This document shows positions 1-8,986 of a stretch of 64,000 nucleotides of DNA, piece by piece. Location of the stretch: the NCBI RefSeq assembly GCF_029635795.1, contig NZ_CP114280.1, positions 434,001 through 498,000 of the forward strand. Reading direction: 5' to 3'. The stretch's first letter is position 1, and every line of letters begins with the position of its first letter. This DNA comes from Dickeya lacustris. GTDB taxonomy: Bacteria > Pseudomonadota > Gammaproteobacteria > Enterobacterales > Enterobacteriaceae. The translations under genes were made by a program, and so were the position numbers. A model generated the notes under the pieces. The model did no database searches. It was not told the DNA's origin and saw nothing but the letters and a program-made list of their open reading frames with translations.

Positions 1-645
1 GCGCTCGCGCTCAACCACCAGACGCACCGCAACAGACTGCACGCGCCCTGCGGACAAGCCACGCGCTATCTTTTTCCACAACAGCGGAGAAACCATATAC
101 CCTACAACGCGATCCATAAACCGGCGTGCCTGCTGCGCGTTAACCCGGTTAATATTCAGCTCGCCCGGGCGTTCGAACGCCTGACGAATCGCATTCTTGG
201 TGATTTCGTTGAACACGACGCGGCTAAAACGCTTTTCATCACCACCGATAATTTCCCGCAGGTGCCAGGCAATGGCTTCCCCTTCGCGGTCAAGGTCGGT
301 TGCGAGATAAACATGGTCGGCATTTTCCGCCAACGCTTTCAGCTCAGAAACGACTTTCTCTTTGCCCGGTAAAATCTCATAGTGCGCTTGCCAGTCATGA
401 TACGGGTCAACCCCCATGCGGTTTACCAGCGCCGTGCGCTCATCTTTTTTCACCGCTTTTTTGGGTTTTTCCCCTTTGGGCTTTTCCCCACTGGCATCAC
501 TTTTCTTGCTCACGGAAGCCGAACCACTGGTGGGCAAGTCACGCACATGCCCCACGCTGGATTTCACCACGTAGTCATTGCCAAGATACTTGTTAATCGT
601 TTTGGCTTTAGCCGGGGACTCGACGATAACGAGAGCTTTACCCAT
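1..645 (-). CDS. topA: DNA topoisomerase I, N-terminal part (cut by window edge)
   Basis: The first 215 codons of type IA topoisomerase I are visible; the gene runs off the left edge. The enzyme relaxes negative supercoils ahead of and behind transcription and replication. The TOPRIM domain is clear: the VESPAKAK motif near residue 9 holds the catalytic Glu, and a TDLDREGEA motif holds the Mg-binding acidic triad. A lysine-rich insert ([13 protein letters not shown]) lies between them, as in enterobacterial TopA. The active-site tyrosine (about residue 319 in E. coli) lies outside the window. The start is the ATG at 645 ([10 protein letters not shown]), matching the E. coli N-terminus. The divergent neighbour is yciN. 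Identification is secure; integrity of the rest cannot be judged. Confidence 0.97.
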   Translation of the reverse strand, partial: MGKALVIVESPAKAKTINKYLGNDYVVKSSVGHVRDLPTSGSASVSKKSDASGEKPKGEKPKKAVKKDERTALVNRMGVDPYHDWQAHYEILPGKEKVVSELKALAENADHVYLATDLDREGEAIAWHLREIIGGDEKRFSRVVFNEITKNAIRQAFERPGELNINRVNAQQARRFMDRVVGYMVSPLLWKKIARGLSAGRVQSVAVRLVVERER

Positions 646-1083
646 AATATATTGTTACCTACTGAATTCTTTGAAAAAAGAAGAAATTTTCAGCCATTCG
701 CGCTGATTGACCAGCCGCTGCTGCCTGAATCATCATGGTTGCCGGAAAATCGTTCTGTCTGTCGCGGCTCTCTGATGACTGGCACCGATTACCACGCTGC
801 AACCTTATGATAAATCAAATTTATTTTTGCCTTACCAGATTGCGGATACCCCGCAACGGGCTCTGGCGCAAAGCAATGATTTCGCTTGACGATGCAAAAT
901 CCCACACTCTACCTGATAAATAACACCACGCAACCTAATTAGCATGTAAAACCGGTTTTCGCCAGCCTTCGCCGCTGCAACGCGTACCGATAACGGTACA
1001 TAAAATCAGTAGGTTTGCGATATTTTCATCGTCAGCGTTACAATAGCGTGGACTGTTCAAAGGGCATTTGCAGGAGAAAATCA
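646..1083. other. topA-yciN divergent intergenic region
   Basis: This 438-bp gap holds no credible gene. It must carry the topA promoters on the minus strand, which in E. coli are multiple and supercoiling-sensitive, though I cannot assign them individually here. On the plus strand a sigma70-like promoter for yciN is visible at 1015-1044. Short ORFs in this gap have no ribosome binding site or recognisable product. Confidence 0.6.
1015..1044 (+). promoter_or_regulatory. Predicted sigma70 promoter of yciN
   Basis: A TTGCGA -35 element (1015-1020) and a TACAAT -10 element (1039-1044) are separated by 18 bp and lie about 40 bp upstream of the yciN start. This is a pattern match only. Confidence 0.45.
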
Positions 1084-1374
1084 ATGTCTGACCCCACCCA
1101 TTCACAACATGATGCGGCATACGCCCACACAGAGAAAAAACCGATTACACGCCATACGTTGCTGCAAGAAGCCAATGCGTTAATCAAAGGCCATGAAGAT
1201 TACCTCGCGGGCATGATGGCGGATGATGTTGTGCAAAAAAATGGCGTACTGGTATTTCGCGGCGAGTATTTCCTCGATAAAGATGGCCTGCCTACCGCAA
1301 AAACCACTGCCGTATTCAACATGTTTAAGCACCTCGCCCATGTGTTATCCGAGAAATATCACCTGATTGATTAG
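1084..1374 (+). CDS. yciN: DUF2498 protein YciN
   Basis: A 96-residue cytoplasmic protein of unknown function, orthologous to E. coli YciN (DUF2498). The C-terminal half is almost identical to the E. coli protein ([20 protein letters not shown] then SEKYHL), and the central [13 protein letters not shown] segment is conserved. The start is the ATG at 1084, preceded by CAGGAG; the reading frame is open further upstream but without a ribosome binding site. It sits between topA and sohB as in E. coli and appears monocistronic, with a strong bidirectional terminator after it. No catalytic motif is visible. Confidence 0.93.
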   Translation: MSDPTHSQHDAAYAHTEKKPITRHTLLQEANALIKGHEDYLAGMMADDVVQKNGVLVFRGEYFLDKDGLPTAKTTAVFNMFKHLAHVLSEKYHLID

Positions 1375-1451
1375 TCCCTGCCAGATAAAGATGGCATCGC
1401 ATTATCGATGCGGCAGCGTAGCGCTTGTCATGATGCTGTTATGTTGCCCAC

Positions 1452-1478
1452 AAAAAAGCCCGTCGCAACGGGCTTTTT
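1452..1478. terminator. Bidirectional terminator between yciN and sohB
   Basis: An AAAGCCCG / CGGGCTTT stem with a short TCGCAA loop, flanked by A-run and T-run, so it can serve both convergent genes yciN and sohB. Confidence 0.9.
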
Positions 1479-1512
1479 CTTGTTTGGCATCGCTATCAAT
1501 TCATCGATAGCG

Positions 1513-2574
1513 TCATGGCAACGGATGATGACCGCGCTGCCACCAACGTAACAGAACCCGCTCCATCGCATCACCCGCGCTGCCGGTTAACCTGTCCATC
1601 AGTCGTTTACGACGCGTATAGCGTACCGCCAGCACCTCATGCGTTTCCATTTCCGCAATCAATAAATCATCGCTGGTGCCTATCGCATCAACCAGGCCCT
1701 TATCTTTAGCCTGTAAACCAAACCAATGCTCTCCTGTCGCCACCGCGTCAATATCCAGGGCGGGCCGCATGTCACTGACAAACTGTTTAAACAGATGGTG
1801 GGTATCGTTCAGTTCCTCGCGGAATTTTTCACGCCCTTCTTCTGTATTCTCGCCAAACAATGTCAGCGTGCGCTTATATTGACCGGCAGTATGTAATTCA
1901 ACATCAATCTCTTTGCTTTTCAGCAGGCGGTTAAAGTTCGGGATTTGGGCAACAACACCAATCGAGCCGACAATCGCAAAAGGCGCGCAAACAATACGAT
2001 CTGCCACACAGGCCATCATGTAACCGCCGCTGGCGGCAACTTTATCGACGGCCACCGTCAGGCGAATACCACGCTGGCGAAAACGTTGAAGCTGCGAAGC
2101 GGCCAATCCATAACCATGAACCACACCGCCGGGGCTTTCCAGCCGTAACAGCACTTCATCTTCCGGGCGAGCAACGGCCAACACCGCAGAAACTTCTTCG
2201 CGCAGGGAGCTCACCTCACCGGCATCCATACTGCCATTAAAATCGAGCACATACAGACACGGCTTCACCGATTTCTCTTCCCCGCGCTTCGCGCGTTTTT
2301 TCTCCTGCTTCGCCGTCTCTTTTTCTTCTTTTTTCTGTTTTTTCTCCAGCAGGCTGCGCACCGTATCACTCATCGCGGCGGACTGTATCTCCTGCCGCAT
2401 TTCACGGTATTGTTCGCCCAGATTAATCACCTGCAACTCGCCTTTGCGATGGCGTTTACGTTGCGTCATCCCGACAGTCAGCACCACCAGCGCGCCAATG
2501 GCAACGACAAGGGTGACAACTTTGGCCAGGAATAAACCATACTGAGAAAGTAATTCCACAAATACCGCCTTCAT
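1513..2574 (-). CDS. sohB: Inner-membrane S49 family peptidase SohB
   Basis: A 353-residue S49 (protease IV-like) peptidase. One N-terminal membrane segment (about residues 8-35) is followed by a lysine/glutamate-rich linker of about 30 residues and a single S49 domain. Visible family motifs are SPGGVVHGYG, the nucleophile loop VAASGGYMMACVAD, and QYKRTLTLFGE, which carries the expected general-base lysine. In E. coli, sohB was isolated as a multicopy suppressor of an htrA (degP) defect; the physiological substrate is unknown. The start at 2574 (MKAVFVELLSQYGLF) gives a normal family length. It is divergent from yciK and convergent with yciN. Confidence 0.95.
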   Translation of the reverse strand: MKAVFVELLSQYGLFLAKVVTLVVAIGALVVLTVGMTQRKRHRKGELQVINLGEQYREMRQEIQSAAMSDTVRSLLEKKQKKEEKETAKQEKKRAKRGEEKSVKPCLYVLDFNGSMDAGEVSSLREEVSAVLAVARPEDEVLLRLESPGGVVHGYGLAASQLQRFRQRGIRLTVAVDKVAASGGYMMACVADRIVCAPFAIVGSIGVVAQIPNFNRLLKSKEIDVELHTAGQYKRTLTLFGENTEEGREKFREELNDTHHLFKQFVSDMRPALDIDAVATGEHWFGLQAKDKGLVDAIGTSDDLLIAEMETHEVLAVRYTRRKRLMDRLTGSAGDAMERVLLRWWQRGHHPLP

Positions 2575-2827
2575 TGACTAATGTGAGATATAACGTTGAT
2601 TCTTCAACAACGGCAAGGCGCTGTTAATTCACTAAGCTAACGTATGACGAACGCGATGGCGATGATCTTCATACAGAAATTGAACTTTCCGCTGTTTTTT
2701 CCCGCAGAGTCTATGAGAAAGCCGGGGCTTCTGATTGAAAATGCCTATTGTTTCAGGCATAAACCTTTCATGATGGCTTTTCCAGACGCCATGACAGAGA
2801 CTTGCCTTACAGCCAGAGGATTCTATT

Positions 2828-3589
2828 TTGCACTATCAACCTAAAGATGACCTGCTACAGCATCGTATCATTCTGGTCACTGGGGTGGGTGATGGCATCG
2901 GACGCGAAGCTGCCCTGACCTATGCGCGACATGGCGCACAACTGGTTTTATTAGGCCGAACCGAAAGTAAATTGCATGACGTCGCGCAGTCCATCTTGCA
3001 AACCTGCGCCAGCCAAAGCCTGGTTATTCCTTGCGATATGCTCACCGCCCGTTACGAGGATTTTCTCCAGATAGCGCAGCATCTCGAACAGGCTCTGCCG
3101 CGTCTCGACGGCGTACTGCATAATGCCGGACTGCTCGGCGATGTATTGCCCATGGCCGAGCAATCGCCACAACACTGGCACGATGTCATGCAGGTGAATG
3201 TCAATGCCACATTTATGCTGACGCAGGTTTTATTGCCGTTATTACTCAAATCAACCAGCGCCTCGCTGGTGTTCACCAGCTCCAGCGTCGGTCGTCAGGG
3301 CCGCGCCAACTGGGGCGCTTACTCAGTATCGAAATTCGCAACCGAAGGCATGATGCAAGTGCTGGCCGAAGAGTATCGCCAGCACAATTTACGGGTTAAC
3401 TGCATTAATCCCGGTGGCACGCGTACTGCCATGCGCGCCGCTGCGTTTCCCGATGAAGACCCGGCAAAACTCAAAACACCGTCAGACATCATGCCGCTTT
3501 ATCTCTATTTAATGGGCGACGACAGCCGTCGCAAAACAGGCATGAGTTTTGATGCCCAACCGGGGCGTAAACCCGGCCCGGCGGTATAA
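2828..3589 (+). CDS. yciK: SDR-family oxidoreductase YciK
   Basis: A 253-residue short-chain dehydrogenase/reductase. The NAD(P)-binding TGVGDGIG motif spans residues 18-25, NAG is at 99-101, and the catalytic Y165-x3-K169 follows a conserved SSSVGRQGRANWG stretch. It is highly similar to E. coli YciK, whose substrate is not established. The start codon is an uncommon TTG at 2828, chosen because MHYQPKDDLL matches the E. coli N-terminus and an AGAGGA ribosome binding site lies just upstream. It forms a probable two-gene unit with btuR (38 bp apart), although the reaction need not be linked to cobalamin. Confidence 0.93.
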   Translation: MHYQPKDDLLQHRIILVTGVGDGIGREAALTYARHGAQLVLLGRTESKLHDVAQSILQTCASQSLVIPCDMLTARYEDFLQIAQHLEQALPRLDGVLHNAGLLGDVLPMAEQSPQHWHDVMQVNVNATFMLTQVLLPLLLKSTSASLVFTSSSVGRQGRANWGAYSVSKFATEGMMQVLAEEYRQHNLRVNCINPGGTRTAMRAAAFPDEDPAKLKTPSDIMPLYLYLMGDDSRRKTGMSFDAQPGRKPGPAV

Positions 3590-3627
3590 CCCGCGAGAGT
3601 CAAAACACGCATCAGGGAGACCAAAAA

Positions 3628-4218
3628 ATGAGTGATGAGCGTCATCAACAGCGCCAGCAGCGCCTGAAAGAACACGTGGATGCCCGCATTGCCGCCGCGA
3701 CTGAACAACGGGGTATCCTGATGGTGTTCACCGGTAACGGGAAAGGCAAAACCACTGCGGCGTTCGGCACCGTTACCCGAGCCGTCGGCCATGGGCGACG
3801 CGCCGGGGTTATTCAGTTTATCAAAGGCGAGTGGCCGAACGGCGAGAAGGCGCTGCTGCAACAACACGGCGTCGAATTTCAGGTCATGGCGACAGGTTTT
3901 ACCTGGGATACGCAAAACCGCCAGACTGACACCGAAGCCGCAGAGCGCGTCTGGCAACACGGAATACGCATGCTGGCCGACCCAACGCTGGATCTCGTCG
4001 TGCTTGATGAACTGACGTATATGATAAGTTACGACTATTTACCGCGTCAGGCCGTTATTGATGCATTACAACAACGTCCGGCGCACCAAAGCGTGATTAT
4101 TACTGGCCGGGGATGCCATCGTGAGTTACTTGAGCTTGCCGATACGGTGACGGAAATGCGGGCACAAAAACATGCCTTTGACGCCGGGATTCAGGCACAG
4201 CAGGGAATCGACTGGTAA
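3628..4218 (+). CDS. btuR: Cob(I)yrinic acid a,c-diamide adenosyltransferase
   Basis: A 196-residue CobA/CobO/BtuR-type corrinoid adenosyltransferase. It transfers the 5'-deoxyadenosyl group of ATP to the corrinoid cobalt, making coenzyme B12 for salvage or synthesis. The modified P-loop GNGKGKTT is at residues 36-43. LVVLDELTYMISYDYLP and VIITGRGCHRELLELADTVTEM are family hallmarks. Length and the C-terminal QQGIDW agree with the E. coli protein. The start is the ATG at 3628, with a GGGAGA ribosome binding site. It is the last gene before a terminator shared with rluB. Confidence 0.96.
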   Translation: MSDERHQQRQQRLKEHVDARIAAATEQRGILMVFTGNGKGKTTAAFGTVTRAVGHGRRAGVIQFIKGEWPNGEKALLQQHGVEFQVMATGFTWDTQNRQTDTEAAERVWQHGIRMLADPTLDLVVLDELTYMISYDYLPRQAVIDALQQRPAHQSVIITGRGCHRELLELADTVTEMRAQKHAFDAGIQAQQGIDW

Positions 4219-4224
4219 CATCGA

Positions 4225-4254
4225 CAAAAGCCCCCGCATCTGCGAGGGCTTTTT
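4225..4254. terminator. Terminator between btuR and rluB
   Basis: An AGCCCCCGCA / TGCGAGGGCT stem (one mismatch) with flanking AAAA and TTTTTT lies between convergent btuR and rluB and could act in both directions. Confidence 0.8.
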
Positions 4255-4322
4255 TATATTCATCGTTTTCTGCATGCATCGGTAAAAAGCCGCTATCAGC
4301 AGGAACAGAAAGAATGCGCCAA

Positions 4323-5211
4323 TTAGCCGTTACGTTTAGGAGCACTACGGCGACTGGCCGGACGATGGGACGCGCCCACCTGACTGTGGCGCTTAACCGC
4401 CCGACGAATCTGGTTCGCTTTAACGCGACGACGCTCACGTTCAACCGGTAATTTACTCACGGTTTCCGGTGATAACTGCACCAGTTCGCGCAAATAATTG
4501 ACATCCGTCAGATTCATTTCCATCCAGCCGCCACGCGGCAAACCTTTCGGCAGATGAATATCACCATAACGAACCCGAATAAGGCGGCTAACCTGCACGC
4601 TCTACAGCTTCCCACAGGCGGCGTACTTCGCGATTGCGGCCTTCGGTAAGCGTAACGTTATACCACTGGTTAAGCCCCTCACCGCCCTGATAGCGAATGG
4701 AGCGGAAAGCCGCAGGGCCATCCTCCAGTTGCACGCCTTTACTGAGCTGGCGGACTTTATCGTCACCGACCTCGCCAAATACGCGCACCGCGTACTCACG
4801 CTCAACTTCGCGACTGGGGTGCATCAGGCGATTAGCCAGTTCACCATCCGTCGTAAACAGCAGCAAACCGGACGTGTTCACATCCAGTCGCCCAACGGCC
4901 ACCCAACGCGACCCCTGAATACGCGGCAACCGGTCAAAAACCGTGGGTCGCCCTTCCGGGTCACTACGAGTACAGAGCTCACCTTCAGGTTTGTAATACA
5001 TTAATACGCGGCAGACGTTCTCTTCACTTTCACGCACGGACACCACATGGCCATCGATACGAATTTTAGTCGCACGGCTCACTTCAACACGGTCGCCCAG
5101 TGTCGCTATTTTACCGTCAACGCTGATGCGCCCGGCTTCAATCATACTTTCAATTTCGCGGCGTGATCCGTGCCCTGCACGCGCCAACACTTTTTGCAAT
5201 TTTTCGCTCAT
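4323..5211 (-). pseudogene. rluB: 23S rRNA pseudouridine synthase RluB, disrupted by a +1 frameshift
   Basis: RluB makes pseudouridine 2605 in 23S rRNA. The first frame (start ATG 5211, [20 protein letters not shown]) carries the S4 RNA-binding domain and the catalytic Asp in GRLDVNTSG (D110), and runs to ...[11 protein letters not shown]. It then reads ERAG and stops at 4588. The rest ([13 protein letters not shown]...KRHSQVG) is intact in the next frame, from about 4598 to 4323. Deleting one base around 4599-4601 (most simply the minus-strand A at 4601) restores [13 protein letters not shown], exactly as in E. coli. As it stands, translation ends after about 207 residues and loses the conserved C-terminal strand and basic tail. 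Real inactivation and sequencing error cannot be separated here. Confidence 0.9.
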
Positions 5212-5374
5212 TGAGCAACCTCTGAGTGTCGCCTTCCCAGGCGTCGGTGGGGTGTCAGCGCAACCCAAAATCACGCTGACGCATCTTAAAATAAATGTAT
5301 CTAAAAATAAGCAGTTACAACATTGCCGCGCATTATAGCCCGAACCCGGTTATTTGTATGCCGAATGTTATAGA

Positions 5375-5995
5375 TTACAGAAACGGCGTCACATCGCCGG
5401 TTCCCTCACGAACAACTACCGGGGCGGACTCGGTCAAGTCAATCACGGTTGTCGGCTGTTGGCCGAGAAAACCGCCGTGAATCACCAGATCCACCAATTT
5501 CCCAAGCCGGTCTTGAATCTCTTCCGGGTCTGATTCTGCGAAATCATTACCGGGCAACATCAAGGTGGTTGACATCAACGGCTCATTGAGCGCCGCTAAT
5601 AAGTCCAGCGCAATCGGATTCGACGGCACCCGCATGCCGATGGTTTTACGTTTGTCATTCATCAGCCGACGAGGAACTTCTTTGGTGGCTTTAAGAATAA
5701 ACGTGTAATTGCCCGGCGTGTTATTTTTCATCAGCCGAAATGCGCTATTGTCAACGTAGGCATAAGATGACAACTCCGACAAATCACGGCACATCAGCGT
5801 AAAGTTATGGTTTTGGTCAAGCTGACGAATACGGCAAATGCGCTCCATCGCCGTCTTTTCTTCCAGCTTACATCCCAGCGCATACCCGGAATCCGTCGGG
5901 TAAACAATCACGCCGCCTTTATTGAGGATCTCGACACTCTGCGTAATCAAGCGTGGCTGTGGGTTTTGCGGGTGAATATAAAAAAACTGACTCAT
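5375..5995 (-). CDS. yciO: YciO, YrdC/Sua5-family protein
   Basis: A 206-residue protein of the YrdC/Sua5/YciO family, related to the L-threonylcarbamoyladenylate synthases of the tRNA t6A pathway. YciO has the fold and the nucleotide-binding motifs (GGVIVYPTDSGYALGC, the KRKTIGMRVPSNP loop, STTLMLPG) but generally cannot fully replace TsaC, so its precise role is unsettled. The N-terminal MSQFFYIHPQNPQPRL and full length match E. coli. It is likely cotranscribed with the upstream rnm, about 160 bp away on the same strand, as in E. coli. Confidence 0.94.
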   Translation of the reverse strand: MSQFFYIHPQNPQPRLITQSVEILNKGGVIVYPTDSGYALGCKLEEKTAMERICRIRQLDQNHNFTLMCRDLSELSSYAYVDNSAFRLMKNNTPGNYTFILKATKEVPRRLMNDKRKTIGMRVPSNPIALDLLAALNEPLMSTTLMLPGNDFAESDPEEIQDRLGKLVDLVIHGGFLGQQPTTVIDLTESAPVVVREGTGDVTPFL

Positions 5996-6154
5996 GCTAC
6001 ATCCTCTGCCTCATGAAAACGTACCGCTCATCGGCGGAGCGTAACGCCAGCGGCCTTGTTTAACTCTGTGTTTTACACTGTTTTATTACACTGTCGTTTT
6101 GCACGTCTGTTTGGCACGCACTGTGTTAGCACGTAGGTGTTAGCACATATGGTG

Positions 6155-7045
6155 TTAAAGCGCCTGGACCGAGGATTCAGCCAGCGCAGGGTGCTGCCAA
6201 ACCGGCTCGACCCCGCCAGGCAGCCACAGTTTGCGCCCTAACTCTATCCAGGCACAAGGTTGATGAAAATCAGACCCTTGCGACGCCAATAACTGGTAAT
6301 CTCGCGCATAACTCGCCAACAGTGAACGCTCATCCGGCGCCTGCTGGCATTGCGCCACTTCCATTGCCTCTCCGCCACACTCGGCAAAGGCGGCCAACAG
6401 CCGCTTGAGCCATTTAGCGCTCAAATCGTAGCGTCCGGGATGCGCCAACACTGCCACACCGCCTGACTGACGGATAGCCTTAACGGCATCAGGTATTGTA
6501 CACCACTGTGGCGGGACATAACCGATTTTCCCTTTCGCCAGGTATTTTTTAAACACCTGTGCCACCGTTTGCGCCTTCCCCTGCTCAACCAGATAACGCG
6601 CAAAATGTCCTCGGGTTATCATTCCGCCTTGCGCCAGTTTTAACGCTCCAGCCAGCGCACCAGGAATCTGCGATTTTTCAAGGCGTTGAGCAATAAGCTC
6701 CGCACGTTGCCTGCGATAATGTGTTTGCGCCATCAGCAATTCGGTCAGCGCCGGATGCTGACTATCGCCGCCCAACCCAACGATATGAATCTCATGGTTT
6801 TCCCAAAGCGTAGAGATTTCCACTCCCGCTATCAGGCGTAGTGCCAGGGCATCGCGACGAATCGCAAGGCGGGCTTCTGCCAATGCCGCAACCGTATCGT
6901 GATCGGTTATGGCCAACACATTCACACGCATTGCCACCGCACGCTGTACCAACTCGGTCGGTGACAGCAGGCCGTCTGAAGCGGTCGTGTGGCTGTGCAG
7001 ATCATATATTGTACAGGCAGGTAATGATGGCGATACGTCAGACAA
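6155..7045 (-). CDS. rnm: PHP-domain 5'-3' exoribonuclease RNase AM (YciV)
   Basis: A 296-residue PHP-superfamily phosphoesterase. The metal-binding DLHSHTTASDG motif (about residues 15-25) is followed by ITDHDT, GVEISTLWENHEIHIVG, AHPGRYDLSAKWLKRL and a C-terminal QGSDFHQP metal site. E. coli YciV/RNase AM trims the 5' ends of rRNAs and other short RNAs and was also described as a 3',5'-nucleoside bisphosphate phosphatase. All His/Asp ligands expected for the trinuclear metal centre appear present. The start is the ATG at 7045. It lies back to back with the trp promoter, conserved with E. coli. Confidence 0.93.
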   Translation of the reverse strand: MSDVSPSLPACTIYDLHSHTTASDGLLSPTELVQRAVAMRVNVLAITDHDTVAALAEARLAIRRDALALRLIAGVEISTLWENHEIHIVGLGGDSQHPALTELLMAQTHYRRQRAELIAQRLEKSQIPGALAGALKLAQGGMITRGHFARYLVEQGKAQTVAQVFKKYLAKGKIGYVPPQWCTIPDAVKAIRQSGGVAVLAHPGRYDLSAKWLKRLLAAFAECGGEAMEVAQCQQAPDERSLLASYARDYQLLASQGSDFHQPCAWIELGRKLWLPGGVEPVWQHPALAESSVQAL

Positions 7046-7202
7046 GGTTATCTCTCATGCAAGGGATATCAGCGCGGCATGATGCCATTAAGTCGGCCAA
7101 AGGGAAAACGGAACGCGGGTCAAACGGTTATTTTTCTGGTAAGTCCTTACCGTATCGTATGTTTGGTAAGAGAAGAAATAACACACGCCCCATGAAATGT
7201 TG

Positions 7203-7231
7203 TTGACTTCAGCGCGGCGTTCCAGTTAACT
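7203..7231 (+). promoter_or_regulatory. trp operon promoter
   Basis: TTGACT (7203-7208) and TTAACT (7226-7231) are separated by exactly 17 bp, the architecture of the E. coli trp promoter. Transcription is expected to start in the ACAAGTTC stretch around 7239. Confidence 0.92.
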
Positions 7232-7237
7232 AGTACA
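7218..7237 (+). promoter_or_regulatory. TrpR operator overlapping the -10 element
   Basis: The right half GTTAACTAGTAC (7225-7236) is identical to the E. coli trp operator. The left arm reads CGTTCCA instead of the symmetric GTACTA/GAACTA, so the operator is asymmetric. TrpR-Trp repression is expected, perhaps with weaker binding. Confidence 0.75.
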
Positions 7238-7273
7238 CAAGTTCAGGCAACCATACTGATAAGGACAATGGCC

Positions 7274-7330
7274 ATGCAAAACATCATGACACTGAAAAAC
7301 ACGCTCGGTTGGTGGCGCTTTTCCCTGTAA
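7274..7330 (+). CDS. trpL: trp operon leader peptide
   Basis: An 18-residue leader peptide (MQNIMTLKNTLGWWRFSL) with two tandem Trp codons at positions 13-14. Ribosome stalling on these codons under tryptophan limitation prevents the attenuator hairpin from forming. The ATG at 7274 was chosen because AAGGA (7261-7265) is 8 nt upstream; the in-frame ATG at 7268 would leave only 2 nt. The peptide differs in sequence from E. coli TrpL but keeps the WWR core. Confidence 0.9.
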   Translation: MQNIMTLKNTLGWWRFSL

Positions 7331-7375
7331 CGGGCAAAGTGATGCGCATAGCCATTTTCTGACATGCTTATCCAA

Positions 7376-7399
7376 AAGCCCGCTGTAGCGGGTTTTTTT
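7376..7399 (+). terminator. trp attenuator
   Basis: A CCCGC/GCGGG stem (7379-7383 with 7388-7392) followed by seven T residues, 45 nt after the trpL stop. The segment CGGGC just after the leader stop (7331-7335) can pair with the 5' arm to form the competing antiterminator. Confidence 0.9.
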
Positions 7400-7423
7400 A
7401 TGGACAAAATACGAGTAGATATC

Positions 7424-8986
7424 ATGCAAACACCACAACCCGAGATAGAACTGCTTAAGGCCGATGCGCAATACCGCAACGACCCCAGCGCGATGTTTCA
7501 TCAGTTGTGCGCTAACCGTCCAGCGACGCTGCTGCTGGAGTCGGCAGAAATCGACAGTAAGCAAAATCTGCAAAGCCTGCTGATTGTCGATAGCGCATTG
7601 CGCATCACCGCGCTTGGCCAGCAGGTCTCGATTGAAGCGCTCACGCCGAATGGCGCATCGTTACTACCGCTGCTGGATAAGGCGCTGCCTGCGAGCGTTA
7701 AGATACAAGCGGGCACGGATAGCCGTGAACTCACCTTCCCGGCAACCGACATCATGCAAGATGAAGACGCGCGCTTACAGGCACTATCCGTGTTTGATGC
7801 CCTGCGCCAGCTCTTAAAGCTGGTCGTCTGCCCTGCCGACGAGCGTGAAGCGATGTTTCTGGGTGGACTGTTTGCCTACGATCTGGTGGCCGGTTTTGAA
7901 AGCCTGCCGCCGCTTACACAGCAGCAACGTTGCCCGGATTACTGCTTTTATCTGGCAGAAACCTTACTGGTGGTCGATCACCAGCAACGTCGCACCCATT
8001 TACAAGCCAGCCTGTTTACGCCACACGCATCAGAGCGCCAGCGCCTGCAACAACGTCTGGCGCAATTGCAACATCTGTTAACGCAACCGGCACCGGCGTT
8101 GCCACAGCAGGCGCTTGACAGCATGACGCTCACTTGTAATCAAAGTGATGACGAATTCGGTGCGGTCGTCAGCCAAATGCAACAGGCCATTCGCATCGGT
8201 GAGATTTTTCAGGTGGTACCGTCACGGCGTTTTTCATTACCGTGCCCCTCGCCGCTGTCAGCCTATCAGACGCTAAAAGACAGTAATCCAAGCCCTTACA
8301 TGTTCTATATGCAGGATAAAGATTTCACGCTGTTTGGCGCATCACCCGAGAGCTCGCTCAAGTACGATGCGGCCACGCGCCAGATAGAAATCTACCCGAT
8401 CGCGGGCACCCGCCCACGCGGTCGTCGGGCCGATGGTTCGCTGGACCGCGATCTTGACAGCCGAATTGAGCTGGAAATGCGCACTGACCATAAAGAACTG
8501 GCGGAACACCTGATGTTGGTTGACCTCGCGCGTAACGATCTGGCACGCATTTGCGAACCCGGCAGTCGTTATGTGGCCGATTTGACCAAGGTTGATCGCT
8601 ACTCGTTTGTCATGCATCTGGTTTCCCGCGTCGTCGGCACGCTGCGCGCAGATCTTGATGTGCTCCACGCCTATCGCGCCTGCATGAACATGGGCACCCT
8701 GAGCGGCGCGCCTAAAGTGCGCGCCATGCAGCTGATTGCCGAAAGCGAGAAAACCCGTCGCGGCAGCTACGGCGGTGCCGTAGGGTACTTCACGGCACGT
8801 GGCGACCTTGATACCTGTATCGTCATTCGCTCGGCCTACGTTGAAGACGGCATCGCCACCGTACAGGCTGGTGCTGGCGTCGTGCTCGATTCCCAGCCGC
8901 AAGCCGAAGCCGATGAAACCCGAAATAAAGCCCGCGCGGTTCTGCGCGCCATTGCCAGTGCGCATCACGCCAGGGAGGTGTTCTGA
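7424..8986 (+). CDS. trpE: Anthranilate synthase component I
   Basis: A 520-residue chorismate-using subunit that makes anthranilate with NH3 from TrpG, the committed step to tryptophan. The allosteric LLES motif (residues 37-40) shows Trp feedback sensitivity. Catalytic-domain hallmarks include [12 protein letters not shown], the [12 protein letters not shown] loop, [21 protein letters not shown] and [12 protein letters not shown]. The start is the ATG at 7424 ([11 protein letters not shown]), matching E. coli MQT; an open frame extends upstream through the attenuator. The stop overlaps the trpG start (TGATG at 8984-8988), which suggests translational coupling. Confidence 0.98.
   Translation: MQTPQPEIELLKADAQYRNDPSAMFHQLCANRPATLLLESAEIDSKQNLQSLLIVDSALRITALGQQVSIEALTPNGASLLPLLDKALPASVKIQAGTDSRELTFPATDIMQDEDARLQALSVFDALRQLLKLVVCPADEREAMFLGGLFAYDLVAGFESLPPLTQQQRCPDYCFYLAETLLVVDHQQRRTHLQASLFTPHASERQRLQQRLAQLQHLLTQPAPALPQQALDSMTLTCNQSDDEFGAVVSQMQQAIRIGEIFQVVPSRRFSLPCPSPLSAYQTLKDSNPSPYMFYMQDKDFTLFGASPESSLKYDAATRQIEIYPIAGTRPRGRRADGSLDRDLDSRIELEMRTDHKELAEHLMLVDLARNDLARICEPGSRYVADLTKVDRYSFVMHLVSRVVGTLRADLDVLHAYRACMNMGTLSGAPKVRAMQLIAESEKTRRGSYGGAVGYFTARGDLDTCIVIRSAYVEDGIATVQAGAGVVLDSQPQAEADETRNKARAVLRAIASAHHAREVF

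Noticed and set aside
4590..4610. Programmed ribosomal frameshift in rluB
   Set aside because: No slippery heptamer or stop-codon context is present, and RluB orthologues are encoded in one frame.
8342..8968. Long open frame antisense to trpE (208 codons)
   Set aside because: Shadow of a GC-rich coding gene; no family resemblance and no promoter context.
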